Part shown: positions 1 to 5,724 of the stretch, piece after piece | Layout: each line of letters starts with the position of its first letter | Position numbering within the stretch: the stretch's first letter is position 1 | From: Oscillospiraceae bacterium | Lineage (GTDB): Bacteria > Bacillota > Clostridia > Oscillospirales > Oscillospiraceae | Direction: 5' to 3' | DNA length: 7,874 bases | Assembly: GCA_031288675.1 (NCBI GenBank) | Contig: JAITQY010000142.1 | Location: forward strand, 1-7,874 | Translations under genes and position numbers: made by a program | Notes under the pieces: model-generated | Told to the model about the DNA's origin: nothing | The model's database searches: none | The model's input: the letters and a program-made list of their open reading frames with translations, nothing else

Positions 1-2
1 GT

Positions 3-31
3 ATTATAGCACAAAATTTCTGATTTGTCAA
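3..31 (-). promoter_or_regulatory. Consensus housekeeping (sigma-A/sigma-70) promoter firing leftwards
   Basis: On the minus strand, TTGACA (complement of 26-31) and TATAAT (complement of 3-8) are both perfect matches to consensus, separated by exactly 17 nt. TG-C immediately before the -10 box also gives an extended -10. The start site should lie a few bases beyond the left edge, so the gene served is outside the window. It is divergent from frr. The match is seen directly; activity is inferred. Confidence 0.8.
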
Positions 32-130
32 GCACTTTTTGTGTTTTGAAGTAAATTATTTGTGAACAACTGCTAAAATTATACGGTAAATCTAATTCAC
101 ATACGTAGCAGCATCGGCAGACAGTGAGCG

Positions 131-154
131 TATACTATTGCAGTCAATAGTGTA
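131..154 (+). repeat. Inverted repeat / hairpin upstream of frr
   Basis: Positions 131-140 pair with 145-154 around the four-base loop CAGT. The inner seven base pairs are perfect (ACTATTG/CAATAGT), followed by one U-G wobble and two A-T pairs. The wobble pairs only in plus-strand RNA; the minus-strand copy would have an A-C mismatch. No T-run follows, so it is not an intrinsic terminator. It ends 9 nt before the candidate -35 box of frr, a position where an operator or activator site could act. The function is inferred. Confidence 0.45.
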
Positions 155-160
155 ATTACA
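151..160. repeat. 10-bp perfect palindrome TGTAATTACA
   Basis: TGTAATTACA reads identically on both strands and overlaps the right arm of the adjacent hairpin by four bases. It lies 3 nt upstream of the candidate frr -35 box. Short AT-rich palindromes are typical half-site arrangements for dimeric repressors, but also occur by chance in AT-rich DNA. I do not recognise the regulator. Confidence 0.3.
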
Positions 161-163
161 AGT

Positions 164-192
164 TAGATACGTAAAATAGAATTTTTTATAAT
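164..192 (+). promoter_or_regulatory. Candidate promoter of the frr-uppS-rbfA-nrnA operon
   Basis: A perfect -10 box TATAAT lies at 187-192. The hexamer TAGATA at 164-169 matches four of six bases of the -35 consensus with a 17-nt spacer. Transcription would begin near 199-200, leaving a leader of roughly 20 nt with the frr ribosome binding site. The -10 is convincing and the -35 is weak, which would fit help from an upstream activator or a weaker constitutive promoter. Confidence 0.55.
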
Positions 193-207
193 ATTAGAAT
201 TAACTCC

Positions 208-214
208 GGAGGGG
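208..214 (+). promoter_or_regulatory. Ribosome binding site of frr
   Basis: GGAGGGG lies seven bases before the ATG at 222. It is a strong match to the anti-Shine-Dalgarno sequence and fixes the frr start. Confidence 0.85.
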
Positions 215-221
215 TATTATT

Positions 222-770
222 ATGGATAAAAAAGAAATCAGCGGACGTATGGACAAGACTCTTGGCGCGCTGCAAGCGGAATTTGCGACGGTCAGGGCAG
301 GACGCGCTAATCCCGGCGTGCTTGAGTCAATCAGCGTTGACTATTACGGAACAGCGACGCCAATCAGCCAAATCGCTACGATTGCCGTACCTGATCCGAG
401 AACAATCTCTATTCAGCCCTGGGAAAGCAATTTGCTCAAGGAAATAGAGCGGTCGATTCAAGCAAGCGATCTTGGCATCAATCCCACAAATGACGGCAAG
501 GTTATACGGCTTGCGTTTCCTCCGCTTACAGAGGAGCGGCGCAAAGAGCTTGTCAAACAGGTAAAGGGCTATGAGGAGAACGGCAAAGTTGCCATCCGCA
601 ATATTCGCCGTGATTATTCCGAAAAATTCAAAGCGCAAAAGAAGAAGTCCGAAATCACTGAGGACGACCTCAAAGATTACGAAAAGGATCTGCAGAAGCT
701 TACCGACGATTATATCAAGAAGATTGAGGATTTGACCTCCGCGAAAGAGAAAGAACTGTATGCCATCTAA
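222..770 (+). CDS. frr: Ribosome recycling factor (RRF)
   Basis: RRF works with EF-G in the cytoplasm to split the post-termination 70S ribosome and release mRNA and deacylated tRNA. The 182-residue product is close to the usual ~185, beginning a few residues later than many homologues. Family signatures are visible: VRAGRANP (24-31), the YYGT segment (41-44) opening the beta-rich domain, SDLGINP (82-88), PPLTEERRKEL (100-110) and RNIRRD (126-131) in the long helical arm, then the Lys/Glu-rich C-terminal helix. The ATG at 222 has a strong ribosome binding site. It is first in a four-gene operon and its last 11 bases overlap uppS. In many Bacillota frr follows tsf-pyrH; here a divergent promoter region lies upstream. 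Identification is secure. Confidence 0.97.
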   Translation: MDKKEISGRMDKTLGALQAEFATVRAGRANPGVLESISVDYYGTATPISQIATIAVPDPRTISIQPWESNLLKEIERSIQASDLGINPTNDGKVIRLAFPPLTEERRKELVKQVKGYEENGKVAIRNIRRDYSEKFKAQKKKSEITEDDLKDYEKDLQKLTDDYIKKIEDLTSAKEKELYAI

Positions 771-1440
771 GGCGGAACCATTGGCTGTAAAACACTTAGC
801 GATAATAATGGACGGTAACGGACGCTGGGCAAAGGCGCGTGGTTTGCCGCGCGTTGCCGGACACAAACAGGGCGCAGAAACCTTCCGCGAGATAGCTTAT
901 CATTGCAGAGACGCCGGCTTGGAGTATCTTACGGTGTATGCGTTCTCCACAGAGAACTGGAAGCGCGGAGAATTTGAGGTCGGCGCAATCTTACGCTTAT
1001 TAGAGGATTACCTTGAAGAAGCAATTGAAAAGATGGTGCGCGAGGGAATAAGACTAAAAGTAATCGGCGATTTGGCTCCGCTATCAGAGCGCGCTAAAGC
1101 GTTGATTGCGAAAACAGAGGAACTATCATCAAAGCTGAGCGGTTTTCAGGTGAATTTGTGCGTAAACTACGGAGGACGCAACGAAATCATTCGTGCGGCG
1201 CGGCTTAGCGCGGAAAGCGGCAAGGCGTTTGAGGACTGCCTTGATACGGCAGGAATTCCTGACCCGGATTTGCTTATCCGACCCGGCGGAGAGAAACGAT
1301 TAAGTAACTTCTTGCTGTGGCAGTGCGCGTATACTGAACTGTCCTTCACGGACAAGTTCTGGCCGGACATTACGGGCGCGGACATTGACGCCGCAATCAA
1401 GGAGTTTTGCTGCCGCTCACGGCGGTTTGGGGGAATATAA
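760..1440 (+). CDS. uppS: Isoprenyl transferase, undecaprenyl diphosphate synthase
   Basis: This cis-prenyltransferase condenses isopentenyl diphosphate onto farnesyl diphosphate to make C55 undecaprenyl diphosphate, precursor of the lipid carrier for peptidoglycan and other wall polymers. MDGNGRWA (17-24) carries catalytic Asp18; His35 in GHKQG, FSTENW (62-67), VNYGGRNEI (135-143), and the C-terminal RPGGEKRLSNFLLWQ block (174-188) with Arg174, Arg180 and Glu193 are all present. At 226 residues it is shorter than the usual 240-255. The missing part appears to be the segment between NYGGRNEI and DTAGIPDPDLLIR, which is only about 18 residues here. The start overlaps the frr stop by 11 nt without a strong Shine-Dalgarno, suggesting translational coupling. 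A cdsA gene commonly follows uppS; here rbfA follows. Function is secure. Confidence 0.96.
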   Translation: MPSKAEPLAVKHLAIIMDGNGRWAKARGLPRVAGHKQGAETFREIAYHCRDAGLEYLTVYAFSTENWKRGEFEVGAILRLLEDYLEEAIEKMVREGIRLKVIGDLAPLSERAKALIAKTEELSSKLSGFQVNLCVNYGGRNEIIRAARLSAESGKAFEDCLDTAGIPDPDLLIRPGGEKRLSNFLLWQCAYTELSFTDKFWPDITGADIDAAIKEFCCRSRRFGGI

Positions 1441-1817
1441 TGAACACAAAGCTGATGCGTATAAACGAGGATATTCAGCGGGAGATGTCAGTGCTTCTGC
1501 GCGACGTGAAAGACCCGCGCCTAAGCGGCGCTCTGCTTAGCTGCGTCCGGTGCGAGGCAACGGGCGATTTGAAGCATTGTAAGGTGCATATCAGCGTACT
1601 TGGTCACGCAGAACCTAAGGAGCTTCGCAGAGGGTTCAAGAGCGCGCAAGGGTTTTTTCGTTCCGGTATCAGCCGCTTGCTTAACCTGCGGAATACTCCG
1701 GAACTGACATTCGTATTTGACGATTCAATAGAGCATAGTGTGAAGATAAATAGTATTTTGAAAGATTTGAGCGGTTCAGAGAATGGAACAACAGACAGCA
1801 GTGATGATAACGGTTGA
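1440..1817 (+). CDS. rbfA: 30S ribosome-binding factor RbfA
   Basis: RbfA is a small KH-like protein that binds the 30S subunit late in assembly, supports maturation of the 5' end of 16S rRNA, and aids cold adaptation. The 125-residue product has an N-terminal helix (RINEDIQREMSVLLRDVKDPR, with the DPR turn), the beta-strand block LKHCKVHISVLG (44-55), SAQGFFR with the KH-type AxG turn, and the diagnostic PELTFVFDDSIEH near residues 87-99. A longer reading from 1407 is possible but lies inside uppS; the ATG at 1440 overlaps the uppS TAA by one base and has GGGGG (1429-1433) six bases upstream. The acidic Ser/Asp tail is typical low-complexity sequence. It usually lies in the nusA-infB operon; those genes are not in view. 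Confidence 0.93.
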   Translation: MNTKLMRINEDIQREMSVLLRDVKDPRLSGALLSCVRCEATGDLKHCKVHISVLGHAEPKELRRGFKSAQGFFRSGISRLLNLRNTPELTFVFDDSIEHSVKINSILKDLSGSENGTTDSSDDNG

Positions 1818-2748
1818 GGACGCGGCGGGCTTTCTCGCCGCGCACGATAATTATCTTATAATAACCCACAAGCAGCCGGACGGCGACACATTAGGATGCG
1901 CAGCCGGTCTTTGCGCCGGGTTGCGAGGATTAGGCAAGCAGGCAAACATTCTGAAGAACCCTCAGACTACGCGCTCATATACCGCGCTAACCGCGCCATA
2001 TGAAGTTTATACAGAAGACTTGCGAGGGTATACTCTCGTTGCAGTGGATGTTCCGGCAAAGGCGAACGCTCAGGTAAATTTCCCGTACAAGGAAAACAAT
2101 ATCAAATTGCTTGTCGATCATCACAGCGGTCATCCGGGGTTTGCGGAGAGAAACCTGATAATGCCGCATTTAGCAAGCTGCGGCGAGGTCGTGTTTCTCA
2201 TTTTGAAATCGCTGAACGCGGAAATCACTCCGGAAATCGCTAACGCGCTGTATACAGCGGTTTCAACTGATACGGGATGCTTCCGGTATAAAAACACTAC
2301 TGCGGAAACGCTTGCGGCGGCGGCGGAGTTGGTTGCTTTCGGCGCGGAAAACGGGCGGATAAACTATGAACTGTTTACGGTCAAACGGCTAAGCAGAATC
2401 AGGCTTGAAGCGGCGGTGATTGCCGGCTTAGAGTTTTACGGCGGCGGAGAGGTCGCGGTCGCGTCTATTACTCCGGCAATGATAGCGGCGGCAGACGCGG
2501 ACGAGGCGGATATGGAGGACCTTGCAAACATAGCGCTTATGCCTTCAGGCGTGGAGACAGCGGTCACGCTGCGCGAGATGTCCGAAGGAGTTACGAAGCT
2601 CAGTGTTCGGACAGCGAATAAGCCTAACGCGGCTGATATTTGCCGGCAGCTTGGCGGCGGCGGTCACGGAATGGCGGCGGGCGCTAATATTAAAGCTCCG
2701 CTTAGTGAAGCAAAAAAGATGACGCTTGAGGCGGTTAGTATAAATTAA
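1783..2748 (+). CDS. nrnA: DHH/DHHA1 phosphoesterase, NrnA-type oligoribonuclease / pAp phosphatase
   Basis: NrnA-family enzymes degrade very short RNA oligonucleotides and dephosphorylate 3'-phosphoadenosine 5'-phosphate with Mn2+. The 321-residue product shows the full metal site: motif I HKQPDGDT (29-36), motif II Asp89 in VAVDVPA, motif III DHH (112-114), and motif IV Asp163 in STDTG. The C-terminal DHHA1 domain ends with GGGGHGMAAGA (291-301), the substrate-binding glycine loop. The start is uncertain: ATG 1783 overlaps rbfA by 35 nt; GTG 1801 and ATG 1804 in the same frame would shorten the overlap and still precede the first strand (residues 24-28). None has a good Shine-Dalgarno, pointing to coupling with rbfA. 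The rbfA-nrnA pairing is conserved in many Bacillota and supports the assignment over other DHH families. Confidence 0.9.
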   Translation: MEQQTAVMITVEDAAGFLAAHDNYLIITHKQPDGDTLGCAAGLCAGLRGLGKQANILKNPQTTRSYTALTAPYEVYTEDLRGYTLVAVDVPAKANAQVNFPYKENNIKLLVDHHSGHPGFAERNLIMPHLASCGEVVFLILKSLNAEITPEIANALYTAVSTDTGCFRYKNTTAETLAAAAELVAFGAENGRINYELFTVKRLSRIRLEAAVIAGLEFYGGGEVAVASITPAMIAAADADEADMEDLANIALMPSGVETAVTLREMSEGVTKLSVRTANKPNAADICRQLGGGGHGMAAGANIKAPLSEAKKMTLEAVSIN

Positions 2749-2774
2749 CTGCACAAGTTATCTGCAATAATATG
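2749..2774. other. Convergent intergenic gap without a clear terminator
   Basis: Only 26 bp separate the nrnA stop from the stop of the opposing gene. The sole dyad is TAACT/AGTTA (2746-2750 with 2756-2760), five base pairs, four of them A-T, with no T-run after it on either strand. It does not resemble an intrinsic terminator. Confidence 0.5.
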
Positions 2775-3368
2775 TTATCTTACAAGAATCATCTGATACA
2801 CGGTCTCGCCGGAAGGAAGCCGTTTGAGCGCGTGTTCCAGCAAGCCGCTTTCGATAGAGATAAAGTATTCGTGAACGTACATCAGACCGTTGAAACGGAC
2901 GCGTATATACGGTACGCCGTCAAGCGTAACATAATCCGCAGACCGTATTTCGTCAACAGAAACATCTAAAACGCTCTCATACGCAGGTATTCGCGAGAGC
3001 AGATCGATTTCAGAAACAGTTTTTCCGGCAATATCAATTTGTTCGTCATTAACGGTCAGCGTAGTTTCCGAAAGGGTTACGCTGACCGTTTCGGTACGGC
3101 TTCCGTCGTTCCAGTAGAGGATGACCTCATAGGTGCGCAAGTAGCTCTCAGGGCGCGAAATCGACGCAATTACATCCTGTACGTTTTGCGGAGTAAGTTT
3201 CACCAGTCCCTCCAGCGCCGCGTCTTCAAACGGTTCTGCCGAAGGGATAGGGCGAACGTTAAGGATGTTCGGATCGCCGCGGGTTTCTATAGGCCAGAAC
3301 AGCCACACAATAAACGCGACTATACCTGTTACCGGCAATATAATCCACAGAAGAGTATTACGGCTCAT
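2775..3368 (-). CDS. Membrane-anchored protein of unknown function
   Basis: I do not recognise a named family. The 197-residue product begins with a short polar N-terminus and one hydrophobic segment (about residues 6-26), predicted as a signal anchor with no lipobox cysteine, so residues from about 28 on should face outside. The ectodomain starts with a Pro-rich linker, then an LTPQNVQDVIASISRPESY segment (58-76), and a series of alternating hydrophobic strands (78-114 and 144-172). Strand-rich ectodomains of this kind can resemble LolA/RseB-like folds, but that is only a guess. The ATG at 3368 overlaps the upstream transferase stop by 11 nt and lacks a strong Shine-Dalgarno, implying coupling. 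A longer in-frame reading from 3416 would lie inside the transferase gene and was rejected. It is last in the leftward operon, suggesting an envelope role. Confidence 0.75.
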   Translation of the reverse strand: MSRNTLLWIILPVTGIVAFIVWLFWPIETRGDPNILNVRPIPSAEPFEDAALEGLVKLTPQNVQDVIASISRPESYLRTYEVILYWNDGSRTETVSVTLSETTLTVNDEQIDIAGKTVSEIDLLSRIPAYESVLDVSVDEIRSADYVTLDGVPYIRVRFNGLMYVHEYFISIESGLLEHALKRLPSGETVYQMILVR

Positions 3369-4491
3369 TTGGTTTGTCCGCAGAATCAGGTTTTTCCGGT
3401 GCAGACGCCGCGTCACGGTCGGTATGCGGCTTTTTGAAAATCTTTACGGCGACTACCGCCGCGACAAGCAGAACCAATGCGAGTAGAAACGCTTTTACTC
3501 CGCCGTCGGTAGTCATTACGACAGCAAGCAGTCCAAGTACCGCGCTCGCCCAATAGCAAACCGCAACAGCCTGTTTCTGCGTCAATCCCATATCAATCAG
3601 GCGGTGGTGAAGATGTCCCCTGTCTCCGTCCCACGGCTTCATTCCCTTAGCGAGACGGCGGAATACCGCAAATGTCTCGTCGAAAATCGTGATAGCGAGA
3701 ATCAGGAACGGAACTACAAAGCTTACGATTGCATAAAATTTGAATACGCCGAGTACGGACATTGCAGCGAGAACGTATCCGAGCGTCAACGCGCCGGAAT
3801 CGCCCATAAACAGCTTTGACGGATTCATATTGAACGGCATAAAACCGAGACAGGCTCCGCACAGCGCCGCCATAATCAGCGCGGAGTTGCCATCCGCAAC
3901 TATAAGCGCGGTGACGACCATAGTTGCGCTGGAGATTCCCGAAACGCCTACAGCGAGACCGTCTAATCCGTCGATAAAGTTGACGGAGTTAGTCACGGCG
4001 AGAATCCAAATTATCGTACACGGAACCGCAAATATACCGAGCTCAATAAACTGCGCGCTTGAATGGCTGAACAGCGCGAAAGGGTTGGACATACGCTCCA
4101 CGACCACTCCGCCCCAGAATACGGCTATACTTGCCGCGCCGAGCTGCGCAATTCCTTTTATCCACCATTTCAAGTCTATGATGTCATCAATCGCGCCGGT
4201 AATTACGATAATAACCAGTCCGATAAGAATACTCTGCACCTGACGGTTTAGTTCAGCAAACAGCACTACACTGACTACAAATCCGAGAAAAATCGCCAGC
4301 CCTCCAATACGCGACTTGGGAACGGTGTGCATTCTGCGGTCGTCGCGGTTAGGGTCGTCCACCGCACCGATTGAGAACGCGAATTTATCAACGATAGGCG
4401 TGGCAACCCAGCAAACTACAAGCGCAGCGATGAACGCGATCCCTACGTTTACAAGCAGAGTTACATCAAGAGTGATTTTCATATCTTCCAT
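3358..4491 (-). CDS. tagO: TagO/WecA-type undecaprenyl-phosphate N-acetylhexosamine-1-phosphate transferase
   Basis: Enzymes of this MraY/WecA superfamily move a sugar-1-phosphate, usually GlcNAc-1-P, from its UDP donor to undecaprenyl phosphate at the inner membrane face, starting teichoic acid, capsule or O-antigen-like polymers. Numbered from ATG 4491 (377 residues), it has about ten hydrophobic segments, DDPNRDDRRMH (45-55), the catalytic DD pair Asp102-Asp103, NFIDGLDG (171-178), FMGDSGA with Asp231, and HLHHR (293-297), which marks the WecA/TagO branch rather than MraY. A Lys/Pro/Asp-rich tail follows residue 353. The start is uncertain: TTG 4500, ATG 4491 and ATG 4482 are in frame, and GGGG at 4496-4499 is oddly close to 4491. 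It lies just after the aminotransferase stop and overlaps the next gene by 11 nt. The actual polymer is not indicated. Confidence 0.9.
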   Translation of the reverse strand: MEDMKITLDVTLLVNVGIAFIAALVVCWVATPIVDKFAFSIGAVDDPNRDDRRMHTVPKSRIGGLAIFLGFVVSVVLFAELNRQVQSILIGLVIIVITGAIDDIIDLKWWIKGIAQLGAASIAVFWGGVVVERMSNPFALFSHSSAQFIELGIFAVPCTIIWILAVTNSVNFIDGLDGLAVGVSGISSATMVVTALIVADGNSALIMAALCGACLGFMPFNMNPSKLFMGDSGALTLGYVLAAMSVLGVFKFYAIVSFVVPFLILAITIFDETFAVFRRLAKGMKPWDGDRGHLHHRLIDMGLTQKQAVAVCYWASAVLGLLAVVMTTDGGVKAFLLALVLLVAAVVAVKIFKKPHTDRDAASAPEKPDSADKPNEP

Positions 4492-4500
4492 TATCCCCAA

Positions 4501-5688
4501 CTATTTTGTAAGGTATGCCCTGATACCGTCCGCAAGAATCGTGATACCTGTCTCAATTTGTTTTTCTGACGGCACAGAGTAATTCAAGCGAAATCCCCGA
4601 TTGTTAACATCCTCATTAACGTCAAACGCCGTACCCGGTACAATAGCGACTTTCTTTTCGGTCATTGCCTTAGCAAGCTCAGAGCCGTTGTATCCCTCCG
4701 GCAAATCGCACCATAAGAACAGACCGCCCGCAGGGCGCGTGTAAGTCACACGCTTATCAAACAGCTCGTCCATCATTTTCAGCATCAGCCCACTCTTCTT
4801 TTTGTAAAGCCCGGCACATTTAGCAATGTGAGCGTCTACGTTGAAATCGCGCAGCCATTTGTAAATAACGCGCTGGAATACTCCGTTCGTGTGTACGTCT
4901 TGATTTTGCTTGGCAACGGTCATCTTCGAGGAAATCCACTTAGGCGCGACGGAGAATCCTACGCGAATACCCGGCGAGACTATTTTGCTGAACGAACCGG
5001 CAAATATAACATAACCGTCAGTATCAAGACTTTTAATCGCGGGCGGAGCCGCCTCACCAAATGACAGCTCAAAGTACGGACTGTCCTCTAAAATCATAAC
5101 GTCGTATTTCTTCGCAAGTTCTAACATTTGCTTGCGGCGTTCAACCGGCATAGTCGTGCCGCCAGGATTTTGGAACGTCGGTATCGTGTAAATCAGTTTA
5201 GCGCGCGGTTCGGCTTTAAGCGCGGCTTCAAGCCTGTCAATCAGCATACCTTCGCCATCCATATGAACTCCCACGAGCTTCGCGTTATACGCGCGGAAAG
5301 TGTTCAGCGCACCTACAAAGCTCGGATTTTCGCAAATCACGGCATCGCCCTCATTAAGCAGGCTCTGCGCAACAAGGTTGATTACCTGCTGACCTCCAGC
5401 GGTTACAATAACATCATCGGCTTCGGCGTTAAAAAGACCGTATTTCGTGCCATACCGTTTGGCAAGCATCTCCCTAAGCGGCGGATACCCTTCGGTAACG
5501 CCGTATTGAAGAGCCGCTGCATCAAGCGTAGAATCGCACAGCTTTTTCAGCGCGGTTACATCAAAGGTTTCCGCACTTGGATTACCTGCCGCAAAGGCAA
5601 TAAAGCTCGGGTCTGAAGTGACTTTAAGGATTTCGCGGACAGCGCTTGGCTTTAGATTAGCCATCTTATCGGATATTGTTCTTGACAT
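4501..5688 (-). CDS. PLP-dependent aminotransferase, fold type I (class I/II, LysN-like)
   Basis: A cytosolic transaminase that exchanges an amino group between an amino acid and a 2-oxo acid through pyridoxal phosphate. The 395-residue product has the family's usual length. Visible cofactor and substrate residues are the AGGQQ loop (97-101), Asn174 in QNPGG, Asp202 and Tyr205 in EDSPY, the Schiff-base lysine Lys235 in GSFSKIVSPGIRVGF, and Arg367 in GFRLNY, which binds the substrate carboxylate. The overall pattern (GNPSAETF near the N-terminus, QYGVTEGYPPLRE) is that of the 2-aminoadipate/aromatic aminotransferase group related to the MocR catalytic domain, but there is no N-terminal HTH. 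Substrate cannot be read from sequence. The ATG at 5688 has AAAGGAG (5696-5702) seven bases upstream; an ATG four bases earlier is out of frame. Confidence 0.92.
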   Translation of the reverse strand: MSRTISDKMANLKPSAVREILKVTSDPSFIAFAAGNPSAETFDVTALKKLCDSTLDAAALQYGVTEGYPPLREMLAKRYGTKYGLFNAEADDVIVTAGGQQVINLVAQSLLNEGDAVICENPSFVGALNTFRAYNAKLVGVHMDGEGMLIDRLEAALKAEPRAKLIYTIPTFQNPGGTTMPVERRKQMLELAKKYDVMILEDSPYFELSFGEAAPPAIKSLDTDGYVIFAGSFSKIVSPGIRVGFSVAPKWISSKMTVAKQNQDVHTNGVFQRVIYKWLRDFNVDAHIAKCAGLYKKKSGLMLKMMDELFDKRVTYTRPAGGLFLWCDLPEGYNGSELAKAMTEKKVAIVPGTAFDVNEDVNNRGFRLNYSVPSEKQIETGITILADGIRAYLTK

Positions 5689-5710
5689 TCATTTTCTCCT
5701 TTTTCAATAA

Positions 5711-5724
5711 ACAGTTTTAACTGT
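5711..5724. repeat. Short dyad at the rsmE stop
   Basis: ACAGTT and AACTGT flank a two-base centre, with the rsmE stop codon inside it. In minus-strand RNA a five-pair stem with a four-base loop could form, followed by TTTATT. This is too weak to call a terminator; at most it could modestly reduce read-through into the aminotransferase gene. Confidence 0.2.

Noticed and set aside
32..130. Possible small gene, riboswitch or RNA in the leader region
   Set aside because: There is no ATG on the plus strand before frr, minus-strand ATGs reach stops within a few codons, and I see no recognisable riboswitch core or stable GC-rich fold.
101..173. Direct repeat ATACGTA at 101-107 and 167-173
   Set aside because: Seven bases in an AT-rich intergenic region, 66 nt apart; too short to separate from chance.
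327..866. Minus-strand open frame of about 179 codons opposite frr/uppS
   Set aside because: It lies fully antisense to two secure genes, its predicted residues show no recognisable family pattern, and it has no independent start signal; it is a shadow frame.
1407..1439. Upstream extension of rbfA
   Set aside because: It lies inside uppS, lacks a ribosome binding site and extends beyond the family N-terminus; ATG 1440 has GGGGG at proper spacing and overlaps the uppS stop.
2313..2330. GCGGCGGCGGCGG run within nrnA
   Set aside because: It encodes an alanine stretch in a helix of the DHH domain; ordinary codon use, not an expansion of interest.
3039..3437. Plus-strand open frame of about 132 codons opposite the unknown membrane protein
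   Set aside because: The minus frame has a clear membrane anchor, coupled start and operon context; the plus frame has basic, aromatic-rich composition typical of antisense reading.
3740..4243. Plus-strand open frame of about 167 codons opposite the TagO-like gene
   Set aside because: Ser/Thr/Ile/Pro-rich composition is what antisense of a membrane protein gene gives; no ribosome binding site or motif.
5128..5616. Plus-strand open frame of about 162 codons opposite the aminotransferase
   Set aside because: Arg/Phe-rich antisense of a conserved enzyme gene, with no motif or initiation signal.
5689..5716. Internal promoter or terminator between rsmE and the aminotransferase gene
   Set aside because: The 28-nt gap holds only a ribosome binding site and part of a weak five- to six-base-pair dyad; no -35/-10 pair is visible.
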